NCBI GenBank assembly: GCA_035263845.1
Contig: DATFQY010000198.1
Span: 1-64,000 of the forward strand
DNA: 64,000 nt
Source: JAWOLE01 sp035263845
GTDB taxonomy: Bacteria > Acidobacteriota > Thermoanaerobaculia > UBA5066 > Gp7-AA6
Direction of reading: 5' to 3'
The translations under genes were made by a program, and so were the position numbers. This document shows positions 41,814 to 50,556 of this stretch, piece after piece. The notes under the pieces were generated by a model. The model saw nothing but the letters and a program-made list of their open reading frames with translations. It was not told the origin of the DNA and did no database searches. Position 1 is the stretch's first letter. Every line of letters starts with the position of its first letter.

Positions 41814-42706
41814 ATCTCGAGCTTTCCCCGGAGGAGGGGGGCGTCACCCGTGACGAGCCGCTCGCGCCCCGGACCACCTGGAAGATCGGCGGCCCGGCGA
41901 AGTGGTTTGCCCGGGTCCGGACCGAGGAGGCCCTGGTGAAGACGCTGTCGGCCGCGTCGGAAGCGGGACTTCCGGTCGCGCTCCTGGGCATGGGGTCGAA
42001 CATCCTCGTGTCCGACGAGGGGTTCCCCGGCGTCGTCGTCCGGTTAGACGGCGCCTTCCTGAAGGTGACGATCGAGGGCGAGTCGGTGGCGGCCGGCGGG
42101 GGTGCGGCCCTCGGCGCCGTCTGCGCGGCGGCCGCACGGGCTTCCCTCTCGGGGATCGAGCCGATCTCCGGGATTCCGTCCTCGATCGGCGCCGCGGTCC
42201 GGATCAACGCCGGGGCCTATGGCGGCGAGATCTTCGACGTCCTGACGAGCGTTCGACTGGTTTCGCCGGCTGGACGCGGGAGGACGGCCGCTGCGGCGGA
42301 AATCCCGCACTCCTACCGCTGGACGGGGTTGATGGAGACCCGGGAGATCGTGGTGCGGGCGACCCTCGCCCTCCACCGGGCGCCCCTCGAGCAGATCGAG
42401 GCCAGCACGAAGCTCGCCGCCGACAAGCGGCGGGGCGCCCTCCCCTCCGAGCCCAACGCGGGGAGCGTCTTCCGAAACCCGCCGGGCGATTATGCCGGCC
42501 GCCTGATCGAGGCGTGCGGCTTGAAGGGGAGTCGGAGCGGGGGAGCGGTCATCTCGCCGCGCCACGCCAACGTCATCGTCAACGAGGGAGGGGCGAGGGC
42601 CTCCGATGTCCTCGCCCTGATGCGGCTGTCCCGCGATAAGGTGCGGGAGAAGTTCGGCGTGACGTTGAAGCCCGAGGTCGAGCTTCTGGGAACGAGGTGG
42701 GATTGA
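41810..42706 (+). CDS. murB: UDP-N-acetylenolpyruvoylglucosamine reductase
   Basis: MurB reduces enolpyruvyl-UDP-GlcNAc to UDP-MurNAc with FAD and NADPH. The 298-residue type II-like protein shows RTTWKIGGPAKWFA, LLGMGSNILVSDEGFPGVVV (FAD site), GIEPISGIPSSIGAAVRINAGAYGGE, PSEPNAGSVFRNPPGDYAGRLIEACGLKG (catalytic Ser) and SPRHANVIVNEGGARASDVLALM. GTG 41810 overlaps the pgpA stop. The gene is isolated from the usual mur cluster. Confidence 0.96.
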   Translation: MNLELSPEEGGVTRDEPLAPRTTWKIGGPAKWFARVRTEEALVKTLSAASEAGLPVALLGMGSNILVSDEGFPGVVVRLDGAFLKVTIEGESVAAGGGAALGAVCAAAARASLSGIEPISGIPSSIGAAVRINAGAYGGEIFDVLTSVRLVSPAGRGRTAAAAEIPHSYRWTGLMETREIVVRATLALHRAPLEQIEASTKLAADKRRGALPSEPNAGSVFRNPPGDYAGRLIEACGLKGSRSGGAVISPRHANVIVNEGGARASDVLALMRLSRDKVREKFGVTLKPEVELLGTRWD

Positions 42707-42752
42707 CGCGATTCTTGCAGGAAGGCGGGCGGGAAGGCTTCGGGGTGTCGCA

Positions 42753-43754
42753 ATGAGGGCGCTGCTGCTGGCGGGAGGGGTGGGGACGAGGCTGTGGCCG
42801 CTCTCCAACGAGGAGCGGCCGAAGCAGTTCCTTCCGCTCCTTTCCGAGAAGAGCCTCCTCGCGGAGACCTTCGAGCGGCTCCTTCCGCTGACCGAGGAAA
42901 TCTTCGTCGCCACCGCCGAGCGGCACGCCGACCTGGTCCTCGAGGAGCTGAAAGCGCTGCCCGCCGACCGAATCCTGATGGAGCCCGCCCGCCGCAACTC
43001 CGGGCCGGCGCTCCTCTCCGCGGCCATCGCATTCGAGCGCGACGGCGACCCGGTGACGGCCGCCATCCCCTCCGACCAGACGGTCGCCGATCCCGACGCT
43101 CTGCGCCGCTCGCTGGCGACGGCGGGCCGGGCGGCCGACTCCGCCTCCGCCGTCGTTCTCGCCGTGCCTCCGAGCCGGCCGGACACGGACTTCGGTTACC
43201 TCGAGGTCGGCGAGGACACGCCGGGAGAGGGGCTGCCGGTCGTCCGCTTCCTCGAGAAGCCCGGCCAAGAGGAGGCGGAGGCGTGCGTTAAGGCCGGCTG
43301 CTTCTGGAACGCCGGCATCTTCGTCTTCCGCCCCTCCCGCTTCCTGGCGGAGGCGCGCCGGGTCGCCGCTCCCTTGGTCGAGAAGGTCGAGCTCTACCGC
43401 CGCAAGCTCCGCGAGCGCGACGAAGAGGGCGCCCGGCGGGCCTGGGAGGATCTGCCGTCGGTCTCGATCGACTACGCCGTGATGGAGAAAGCGAACCGGG
43501 TCCGGGCCGTCCCGCTGCGCGCCGGATGGAGCGACGTGGGGACCTGGCGTTCGGTGCGGGAGCTGCGCGGCCCGACCGACGAGCACGGCAACTTGATCTT
43601 CTCGAAATCCCGCGTGGTGGCCCCCGGTGTTCGGGATAGCGCGATCGTCGTTTCGGACGCTGGGATCCTGATCATGCCCTTCGAGCGTGAGAACGAGCTT
43701 CGTTCCGCAGTCGAGCGCGCCCACCAGAAAGCCTCCGAAACCAAGACCGGCTGA
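42753..43754 (+). CDS. manC: Mannose-1-phosphate guanylyltransferase
   Basis: This enzyme makes GDP-mannose from mannose 1-phosphate and GTP for surface polysaccharide. The 333-residue single-domain protein shows the nucleotidyltransferase signatures LLAGGVGTRLWPLSNEERPKQFLPL, EPARRNSGPALLSAAI, IPSDQTVADPD, FLEKPGQEEA and WNAGIFVFRPSRFLAEAR, then SVSIDYAVMEKANRV and GWSDVGTWRSVRE. No isomerase domain is attached, so it is the monofunctional form. It is 46 bases after murB, and may supply the exopolysaccharide operon farther downstream. Confidence 0.92.
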   Translation: MRALLLAGGVGTRLWPLSNEERPKQFLPLLSEKSLLAETFERLLPLTEEIFVATAERHADLVLEELKALPADRILMEPARRNSGPALLSAAIAFERDGDPVTAAIPSDQTVADPDALRRSLATAGRAADSASAVVLAVPPSRPDTDFGYLEVGEDTPGEGLPVVRFLEKPGQEEAEACVKAGCFWNAGIFVFRPSRFLAEARRVAAPLVEKVELYRRKLRERDEEGARRAWEDLPSVSIDYAVMEKANRVRAVPLRAGWSDVGTWRSVRELRGPTDEHGNLIFSKSRVVAPGVRDSAIVVSDAGILIMPFERENELRSAVERAHQKASETKTG

Positions 43755-43867
43755 TCCCCAACCGGACGAGCCGCTTCGCCCTTTTCAACGCAAATCCCGT
43801 CGGGCGGGAGTTTTGCTCGGTTCCGAACGGGAGGGGAGGGTCTGGGAGGCAAAGGGCCGGTTTCTCG

Positions 43868-43896
43868 TTGATTTTAAAGGCTTTTGCGCGTATGAT
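43868..43896 (+). promoter_or_regulatory. Promoter of the moxR-DUF58-transglutaminase operon
   Basis: TTGATT (43868-43873) and TATGAT (43891-43896) are spaced by 17 bases, giving a leader of about 68 bases to the moxR ATG. This is the AT-richest spot in the region. Confidence 0.62.
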
Positions 43897-43970
43897 GAGT
43901 GTTTCCACAAAGCTATGGGAATCGGGTTTGCCGGCGCGACAGTTACCTTGCCGGCAGTGAAGGCGTTCGC

Positions 43971-44933
43971 ATGAGCACCGAAATCGCGGGAAGCAAGACG
44001 GAGATCGCCGCCGGCCTCAAGCGGCTGCGCGAGAACGTCCGGCTGATCTACAGGGGAGAGGCCAGGGCGGTGGACCTGACGCTGACGGCGCTGCTGTCGC
44101 GCGGCCACATCCTCATCGAGGACGTCCCGGGGGTCGGAAAGACGACGCTCGCCCGCGCGCTTGGCAAGAGCTTGTCGCTGGAATTCCGGCGGATCCAGTT
44201 CACTAGCGACACGCTGCCCGCCGACGTCCTCGGCATCTCCGTCTTCCACACACCGACGGAGCGCTTCGAGTTCCACGCCGGGCCGATCTTCTCCAACATC
44301 GTCCTGGCCGACGAGATCAACCGCGCCACGCCGAAGACGCAGTCCGCCCTGCTCGAGGCGATGAACGAGGGAGCGGTCACGATCGAGTCGGAGCGGCGGC
44401 CCCTGCCGCAGCCGTTCATGGTGGTCGCGACGCAGAACCCGGTCGAGTATCTTGGGACTTACCCCCTGCCCGAGTCCCAGATGGACCGTTTCTTCCTGCG
44501 TCTGTCGCTGGGATACCCGTCCGAGCAGGAGGAGAAGATGCTTCTGCGCCGCGGCGGGACGGAGAAGGCCTTGAACGCGATTCCCGCGGTGCTCGATCCG
44601 GACGAGGTGCTGGAGCTCCAGGACCGTGTCGAGCACGTAACGGTCTCCGACAAGCTCCTCGATTACCTCCACGCCATCGTGCGGGCGACGCGGCGCGCGG
44701 GCGACCTGCGCCTTCCGGTCTCGACGCGCGGCGCCCAGGCGCTCTTCCGCGCGACGCAGGCGTACGCCCTGATGCAGGGGAGGGACTACGCGGTGCCCGA
44801 CGACGTCCAGGCGATCGCCGAGTCGGTCCTGGCCCATCGCATTCTCGCCATCTCTTCCGACGGATTCGGCTCGGGCAACCACGAAAGGGAAGTTGTCAGG
44901 AAGATCCTCTCGCAGGTGGCCGTCCCGGTCTGA
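43971..44933 (+). CDS. MoxR-type AAA+ ATPase
   Basis: MoxR ATPases act as chaperones, often for VWA- or DUF58-linked partners. The 320-residue protein has Walker A EDVPGVGKTTLARALG, Walker B IVLADEINRATPKTQSALLEAMNE, sensor 1 VATQNPVEYLGTYPLPESQMDRF, and a C-terminal lid with GRDYAVPDDVQAIAESVLAHR. ATG 43971 is the first of the operon; GAAGG is nine bases upstream. The neighbours DUF58 and transglutaminase form the standard MoxR trio. Confidence 0.95.
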   Translation: MSTEIAGSKTEIAAGLKRLRENVRLIYRGEARAVDLTLTALLSRGHILIEDVPGVGKTTLARALGKSLSLEFRRIQFTSDTLPADVLGISVFHTPTERFEFHAGPIFSNIVLADEINRATPKTQSALLEAMNEGAVTIESERRPLPQPFMVVATQNPVEYLGTYPLPESQMDRFFLRLSLGYPSEQEEKMLLRRGGTEKALNAIPAVLDPDEVLELQDRVEHVTVSDKLLDYLHAIVRATRRAGDLRLPVSTRGAQALFRATQAYALMQGRDYAVPDDVQAIAESVLAHRILAISSDGFGSGNHEREVVRKILSQVAVPV

Positions 44934-44944
44934 TAGTCCGTTCC

Positions 44945-45931
44945 ATGACTCGCCTGATCCCCGACTGGGAAATACGGATCACCAACTTCGGCCTGGGATA
45001 CGTCCTGATGTGCCTCGTCGTGGCCATCGGGGCGACGAACACGGGCAACAACGGGCTCTACCTGGTGCTCGCGGGGATGCTCGCGGCGATGATCGTCTCG
45101 GGCGTGATCTCGCGGCGCAACCTTCGCGGGGTCTCCTGCGAGATCGAGCCGGTCGGGGAGGTCATCGCCGGCCGGCCGGCCCTTCTGCGAGCCCGGCTGC
45201 AAAACCGGATGCTCGCGACCACCGCGCAGGGCCTCTTCCTCCTGCATGAGGGCCTGCCGGGGCCGCTCTGGATCGATCCTCTGAAGCCCGGCGAGCGGCG
45301 CGACATCCTCGTCGAGGGCGTCTTTCCGAGGCGAGGGGTCTTTCGGAACGCGGACGCGGGACTGCTCTCGCGGTTTCCGCTCGGCCTCTTCCGAAAGTAC
45401 CGCCACGCGCGGCTGGCACGCGAGGTCGTCGTCTTCCCGAGCCCCGAGGCCAGCGCCGTCCCGCAGATCCCGCCGGAGGACGCGCGGGGCGGTCGGTCTC
45501 ACCCGCGGCGCCGCGGAGGGGGCTCGGACATCCGGATGCTTCGCGATTTCGTCGCGGGCGACGACCCGCGGGACCTCCACTGGAAGCAGTCGGCGCGGAT
45601 GCGCCACTGGATCGTCCGCGAGCGCGAGGCGGAGAGGGACCGGGTGATCTTCCTCGCGCTGGACAACGCGCTCGCCGATCCGTCGGACCCGGCCGCGCTC
45701 GAAGGCCTGGAACGGCGAATCTCCCGCTGCGCCGGCCAGGCCCTCCTGCTGCTGTCCCGGGGAGGCGAGGTGGGCTTCGTGTCGCGCAACACGCTCGTAT
45801 CGGCCTCGGCCGGGCGGGCCCAGCGGACGCGGATCCTCGACGCGCTCGCGCGGGTCAACGCGATCCCGGCGGCGGGAGCGCCCGCGTTCCCACCCCTGCG
45901 CCACGCCGACATGAGGTGGTACGTCGCATGA
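44945..45931 (+). CDS. DUF58 domain membrane protein
   Basis: The 328-residue protein has two N-terminal membrane helices (FGLGYVLMCLVVAIGATNTG; GLYLVLAGMLAAMIVSGVI). The DUF58 core includes GVFRNADAGLLSRFPLGLFRKYR and HPRRRGGGSDIRMLRDFVAGDDPRDLHWKQSAR, the diagnostic stretch with FREY-like-to-HWK spacing. Such proteins accompany MoxR ATPases and transglutaminase-like proteins. It begins 12 bases after moxR and its stop overlaps the next ATG (ATGA). Confidence 0.92.
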   Translation: MTRLIPDWEIRITNFGLGYVLMCLVVAIGATNTGNNGLYLVLAGMLAAMIVSGVISRRNLRGVSCEIEPVGEVIAGRPALLRARLQNRMLATTAQGLFLLHEGLPGPLWIDPLKPGERRDILVEGVFPRRGVFRNADAGLLSRFPLGLFRKYRHARLAREVVVFPSPEASAVPQIPPEDARGGRSHPRRRGGGSDIRMLRDFVAGDDPRDLHWKQSARMRHWIVREREAERDRVIFLALDNALADPSDPAALEGLERRISRCAGQALLLLSRGGEVGFVSRNTLVSASAGRAQRTRILDALARVNAIPAAGAPAFPPLRHADMRWYVA

Positions 45932-47943
45932 GCGCGCCTGAGATTCCGCCGGGGCTGAGGAGGGCTTCCTTCGAGGTCCTGGCTCCGCTGGCGGCGGTAG
46001 CGCCGCTGCCGCTCTACTGGACCGACGGGGCCTCGGGGTTCGCGATCGTCCTTTACGAGATCGCCCTCTTCTCCCTCTGGAGCTGGGCGAGGAAAGGGCG
46101 TCCGCCGCGTCTTTCCAACGGCATCCTGAACGCCCTGGGCCTCGGGTACCTCCTCTGGCTCGGTTTCGAGGCGCTGATGCTGCGGCACGGGCTGCTCAAG
46201 TCGGTTTCTCATTTGCTGCTTTTCACCGCGATCGCCAAGCTCGCCTCGCTGAAGCGGCCGGGCGAGGTGCGCACGGCCCTCCTGGTCATCTTCCTGATCG
46301 CGCTGGCGTCGGCGTCCTCCTCCACGCACATCGCCTCGCTCCTCTACTTCGCCGCGATGGCGTTCCTGGGCTTCCGAGCCCTGGCCCGCCTCGCCGTCCT
46401 CGCCGACTTCGAGGACGGGCCGCCGCCCCAGGTGCTGCGCGCCGTCCCAACGGGCGGGATGGCGGTCGTGGCGATCCTGATCGGCGGAACGCTCACGGCG
46501 CCGCTCTTCTACGGTTTGCCGCGGCTGCGCCGGCCGTTCGCGGTCGCGCCTTTCCGTGTGGACGAAGCCTTCTCCTCGGCCCTGACCGCCGACCGCGTGG
46601 ACCTGACCACCTTCGGTGCCGCCAAGCGAAGCGACCAGGTCGTCCTCCGGATGGAGGTGGACCCGGAGTCGGCGCTTCCCCGGGTGCTACGGCTGCGCGA
46701 GGCGGTCTTTACGCGCTACCACCGGGGCGTCTGGACTCGGGCGACCGCGGCGGCGCCGGACCCCGGCGAGCGCGCCGAGCGCATGCTCGCGCAGACTCGC
46801 GCGCAGCAGCATCTGCTCGCCCGGCTCTCGGTGGACCTGAACCTGAACGCGAACGGTTTCCTCTTCCTGCCCTACGGCGCGGACCGCCCGGAGATCGAGG
46901 GCGAGATTCCGACCGTGTTGCGGGACGGCGTCGTGACGCTCGCGAGGCCTGCGCGCGTCGCCCGCTACACCGTGGATGTGCGCGGAGTGGAGCCGAAGGC
47001 CATCGGGTCGAGCGCGATCGATCCCGAGTCGGTCCCGCAGGAGATCCGCGATTACACGCAGAAGCTGACCGGGGACCTGACGGAGCCGCTGAAGATCTAC
47101 GAACGGATCCGGGACAACTTCGCCTCCCAGTTCCTTTACACGCTCGATCCTCCGCGCGGCAAGGGCGACCCGCTGGTCAACTTCCTCCTGCATTCGAAGG
47201 CGGGGCACTGCGAGTTCTTCGCCTCCGCCACCGCGATGATGCTGACCGCCCGCGGCATCCCGTCGCGGCTCGTGACGGGCTCCTACGGCGGCGAGGCGGG
47301 CCTCCTCTCCCGCGCCCTGGTCGTGCGCGGCGGGAACCTGCACGCGTGGGTCGAGGCCAACGTCGACGGCCAGGGTTTCAGCGTGCTCGATCCGACGCCG
47401 GCGGCCGGGATCCCGCCCGCTTCGACCCGGATCTCCTGGAAGCGCTTCTTCTCCAACCTCTCCCGCGAGATCGAGTTCTTCTACGACCGGAGGATCCTGG
47501 GCTTCGACTCCGTGGACCAGGTGCGCATCGCCGAGACCCTCCGTGACGCGGCGTCGGCGGTCGGCCGCGACCTCGCTTCCTGGAAGGAGTTCGTCGGGAG
47601 CGTCGAGGCGCGGAGAATCGGGACTGCGATCGTCATCCTGGGCATCGTCGTCGTCGCGTTCGCGCTGGTGCGGCGGGGCAGCCGCGCCTCCTCCGCGAGC
47701 GCCGCGACCCGGGCGTACCTGTCGCTGCGTCGCCTCCTGGCGGTTCGCACCGGTGGGGTCGCGCCCTCCGTTCCGCCGTTGGAGGTCGCGCGGCTCTTCG
47801 CCAGCGAAGTGCCGGCCGGCCGCCTCGACGCACTCGAAATCGCGAGCGTCTATTGCGCCGCGACCTACGGCGGCCGACCCCTCCCCCCCGAAAAAATCCG
47901 AGACCTCGACGACCGCGTCCGCCGCCTCCGCAAGCTCGCCTAA
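45928..47943 (+). CDS. TgpA-like membrane transglutaminase (DUF3488 plus transglutaminase core)
   Basis: The 671-residue protein has five or so N-terminal helices (DUF3488-like, ending with AVVAILIGGTLTAPLFYGLPRLRRPF), and a large extracytoplasmic region. The transglutaminase core shows the triad: Cys in KAGHCEFFASATAMMLTARGIPSRLVTG, His in GNLHAWVEA and Asp in VLDPTPA. One helix follows (IGTAIVILGIVVVAFALV), then a C-terminal DUF4129-like segment. The family is essential in some pseudomonads; the substrate is unsettled. ATG 45928 is given by the ATGA overlap with the DUF58 gene. The stop overlaps the convergent sugar-transferase stop. Confidence 0.92.
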   Translation: MSAPEIPPGLRRASFEVLAPLAAVAPLPLYWTDGASGFAIVLYEIALFSLWSWARKGRPPRLSNGILNALGLGYLLWLGFEALMLRHGLLKSVSHLLLFTAIAKLASLKRPGEVRTALLVIFLIALASASSSTHIASLLYFAAMAFLGFRALARLAVLADFEDGPPPQVLRAVPTGGMAVVAILIGGTLTAPLFYGLPRLRRPFAVAPFRVDEAFSSALTADRVDLTTFGAAKRSDQVVLRMEVDPESALPRVLRLREAVFTRYHRGVWTRATAAAPDPGERAERMLAQTRAQQHLLARLSVDLNLNANGFLFLPYGADRPEIEGEIPTVLRDGVVTLARPARVARYTVDVRGVEPKAIGSSAIDPESVPQEIRDYTQKLTGDLTEPLKIYERIRDNFASQFLYTLDPPRGKGDPLVNFLLHSKAGHCEFFASATAMMLTARGIPSRLVTGSYGGEAGLLSRALVVRGGNLHAWVEANVDGQGFSVLDPTPAAGIPPASTRISWKRFFSNLSREIEFFYDRRILGFDSVDQVRIAETLRDAASAVGRDLASWKEFVGSVEARRIGTAIVILGIVVVAFALVRRGSRASSASAATRAYLSLRRLLAVRTGGVAPSVPPLEVARLFASEVPAGRLDALEIASVYCAATYGGRPLPPEKIRDLDDRVRRLRKLA

Positions 47944-49340
47944 TACGCGTTGCGGGCCAGGCCGTGGCGGAGGGTCAGCCAGAGGATTTTGACGTCAAGG
48001 GAGAGGGTCCAGTTCTCGATGTAGTAGAGGTCGTACTCGATGCGCTTGGTCAGGCTCGTCTGGCCGCGCCAGCCGTGGACTTGCGCCCATCCCGTCATTC
48101 CCGCTCGGACCCGGTGGCGGAGCATGTACTGCGGGAACTTCTCCTTGAACTCCCGTACGAACTCCGGCCGCTCGGGCCGCGGGCCCACGAGCGACATCTC
48201 GCCCCGGAGGACATTGACGAGCTGCGGCAGCTCATCCAGGCTCCACCGGCGCAGGAACCGTCCCGCGCCCGTGCGGCGTGGATCCTCGGGGCTCGCCCAC
48301 ATCGGCCCGGACTCGTCCTCCGCGTCGGCGACCATCGAGCGGAACTTCAGGATGTCGAACGGCCGCCCGTCCAGCCCCATCCTTCGCTGCCGATAGAAGA
48401 CCGGCCCTCCGTCCTCGCGACGGATGGCGAGGGCGATCAGCCCGAACAGGGGCGAGAACGCGACCAGCGCGGCGCTCGAGACGCCGATGTCCAGCGTCCT
48501 CTTCACCAGGCTCATCCAGCCCGAGAGAGGCACCTGCGTCAGGTGCACGACCGGCAGGCCGTCCAGATCCTCGACGCCCGCCCGGAAGGTGATGTGTTGG
48601 AGAAGGTCCGGGACCACGCGGACGTCGGCCACGGTGCGGCCGACCTCCTTCAGGACCTCGAGCATGGTGCGGTGGGCTTCCAGCGGCAGCGCCAGGAAAA
48701 CGGTGTCCACCCGCATCTGTTCGACGACGTCGGCGGCCTCGGAGGTCCGCCCCACGACCGCGATGCCCCGGTAGAACTCGCCCTGCCTCTTCGGATCGTC
48801 GTCGAGCATCGCGACGGCCCGCAGTCCGGCCTCGGGATGCTCCGCCAGCTTGTCCACCACGGCGCGTCCGAGCCTCCCGGCGCCGACCACGAGGACCTGC
48901 CGGACTCCGAAGCCGTGCCGCCACGCCTCCTCGAGGTAACGCCGGATGGCGGTCCGCGCCGCGAAGACGAACAGCACGTCGGCGGCGAAGAAGAGCAGCA
49001 GGACCAGGCGCGAGAACGTGAACTCGCGGAAGAAGGTCGCGAGGCCCATCAGCAGCAGCGTCGCGAGGCCCGTCGCGACGAGGACCGCGAAGCCCTCCTC
49101 GATCCGCGAGCGGTGGCGCCGCACGCTGTAGAGGCCGTAGAAGTAATAGACGACCGGCCACAGGACGGCGATGAGCGGAAAGAGCCGAAAGTACGTCTCG
49201 GGCCCCGGGACGCCCTTGGTCACCGGCACGATCTCCGCCCGGAAGCGAAGGAAGTAGGCGGCGGCGAGCGCCGCGAGGGTCGCGGCGAGGTCCGAAACCA
49301 GGAACAGCGTCGCGAGACGCCGGTTGTTCCTCCTGATCAT
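47940..49340 (-). CDS. Undecaprenyl-phosphate sugar-phosphate transferase (WcaJ/polyprenyl type)
   Basis: This enzyme starts exopolysaccharide units by placing a hexose phosphate on the lipid carrier. The 466-residue protein has four N-terminal helices, a nucleotide-binding Rossmann region (QVLVVGAGRLGRAVVDKL), and the C-terminal bacterial sugar-transferase domain: KRTLDIGVSSAALVAFSPLFGLIALAI, VFYRQRRMGLDGRPFDILKFRSM, RRWSLDELPQLVNVLRGEMSLVGPRPE and GMTGWAQVHGWRG. The donor sugar (often UDP-glucose) is not determined. It is the last gene of a four-gene operon with three glycosyltransferases. Confidence 0.94.
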   Translation of the reverse strand: MIRRNNRRLATLFLVSDLAATLAALAAAYFLRFRAEIVPVTKGVPGPETYFRLFPLIAVLWPVVYYFYGLYSVRRHRSRIEEGFAVLVATGLATLLLMGLATFFREFTFSRLVLLLFFAADVLFVFAARTAIRRYLEEAWRHGFGVRQVLVVGAGRLGRAVVDKLAEHPEAGLRAVAMLDDDPKRQGEFYRGIAVVGRTSEAADVVEQMRVDTVFLALPLEAHRTMLEVLKEVGRTVADVRVVPDLLQHITFRAGVEDLDGLPVVHLTQVPLSGWMSLVKRTLDIGVSSAALVAFSPLFGLIALAIRREDGGPVFYRQRRMGLDGRPFDILKFRSMVADAEDESGPMWASPEDPRRTGAGRFLRRWSLDELPQLVNVLRGEMSLVGPRPERPEFVREFKEKFPQYMLRHRVRAGMTGWAQVHGWRGQTSLTKRIEYDLYYIENWTLSLDVKILWLTLRHGLARNAY

Positions 49341-49353
49341 GCCGCGGTCGCTC

Positions 49354-50511
49354 TCAACCTTCTGCTTTCGTCCATCGGCCCGGCGTCCCGAGGAGGTCCT
49401 CGAGCTCCCGCAGGAATTCCCCCGTGAAGCGCTCCTTCCCGAAGGGAACCGCCGAATCTCGCAGGGCAGTGTAATCGAACCGCATCGAGGAGGCGCGCTC
49501 CAGCGCCGCCGCCAGGCCCTCGGCGCTCTCCTCGGAGTAGAGCACCCCGTTGACCCCGTCGGAGACGATGTCCCGGACCCCGCCCCGTTCCAGGGCCACG
49601 ACCGGAGCGCCGCAGGCGAGCGCCTCGACCGAAGCGATCCCGAAGTCCTCCTCCCCGGGCTGGACGAAGAGCCCGCAGGTCCGGTAGAGCGATCGCAGCT
49701 GCTCGGGCAACAGGTTCCTCGCGAAGTCTACGGAGGCGCCCGCCATCGCGCGGAGGCCCTCTTCCTGCGGGCCGCGCCCGACGAGGACGAGGCGCCGTCC
49801 CGTTCGCCGGGCCGCCTCGATCGCGAGCTCGAACCTCTTGTAGGGGACGAGCGACCCCACCGCGAGGAGGAAGTCCTCTCGCCGCTCGGGGCCGGGCTGG
49901 AAAAACTCCACGTCCACCGGCGGATGAACGACTCGAGACTCGCGGCCGTAGTGGCGGCGGATGCGCTCGGCCACCGCCGAGGAGTTGGCGAGGTAGCGGG
50001 TGGGACGCCCCGCGGTCTTCTGGTCCCACTCTCGAAGTCGCCCGACGAAGAATCTCTTGAGCGTGAGAAAGCGAGTCTTTCCGCGCGGGAAGTACGTGTC
50101 GAACTGCTCGTACGCGTAACGTACCGGGGTGTGGCAGTAGCAGAGGTGGGGAACGCCCGGCGGCGCGACCGCGCCCTTGGCGACGCAATGCGAGGAGGAG
50201 ACGACCAGGTCGAAGCTGGAGAGATCGAACGACTCGACGCCGCGGACGAAGAGCGGGAGATACTGCCGGTAGTGCCGGGCCGCGCCCGGGAGCTCATTCA
50301 AGTACGACGGACGGATCCGGTATCGCTCGATTCCTCGCGACACCGAGCCGGGCACGTGGAAGAGCGTGAAGATCACGGGGTCGGGCAAGAGCGGCAGGAT
50401 CGCCTCGAGAACCCTCTCCCCGCCACGCATCCCGTTCAGCCAGTCGTGGACGACCGCGGTCCGATGGACGGGACCGGGGACTCGGGACTCGGAACTCGAA
50501 GCGGGTCTCAC
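49354..50511 (-). CDS. GT4-family glycosyltransferase
   Basis: The 385-residue protein has the GT-B fold with TAVVHDWLNGMRGGERVLEAIL near the N-terminus, HCVAKGAVAPPGVPHLCYCHTPVRYAYEQF, LLAVGSLVPYKRFELAIEAARRTGRRLVLVGRGPQ, and the donor-site CGLFVQPGEEDFGIASVEALACGAPVVALERGG. The start is GTG 50511, overlapping the upstream stop (GTGA). Its first 14 codons (RPASSSESRVPGPV) are translated from a GACTC-type repeat. The acceptor and sugar are unknown; polysaccharide assembly is inferred from the operon. Confidence 0.9.
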   Translation of the reverse strand: MRPASSSESRVPGPVHRTAVVHDWLNGMRGGERVLEAILPLLPDPVIFTLFHVPGSVSRGIERYRIRPSYLNELPGAARHYRQYLPLFVRGVESFDLSSFDLVVSSSHCVAKGAVAPPGVPHLCYCHTPVRYAYEQFDTYFPRGKTRFLTLKRFFVGRLREWDQKTAGRPTRYLANSSAVAERIRRHYGRESRVVHPPVDVEFFQPGPERREDFLLAVGSLVPYKRFELAIEAARRTGRRLVLVGRGPQEEGLRAMAGASVDFARNLLPEQLRSLYRTCGLFVQPGEEDFGIASVEALACGAPVVALERGGVRDIVSDGVNGVLYSEESAEGLAAALERASSMRFDYTALRDSAVPFGKERFTGEFLRELEDLLGTPGRWTKAEG

Positions 50512-50556
50512 GGGGTCTCCCGAGTCCCGTGTCCCGAGTTCCGAGTTCCGCGCAGC
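50472..50556. repeat. GACTC-type imperfect palindrome spanning a gene junction
   Basis: The left arm GGGACTCGGGACTCGGAACTCG and right arm CCGAGTCCCGTGTCCCGAGTTCCGAGTTCC are near-complementary around 50500-50515. The repeat contains the stop of one glycosyltransferase gene and the start of the next and supplies codons to both. Confidence 0.6.
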
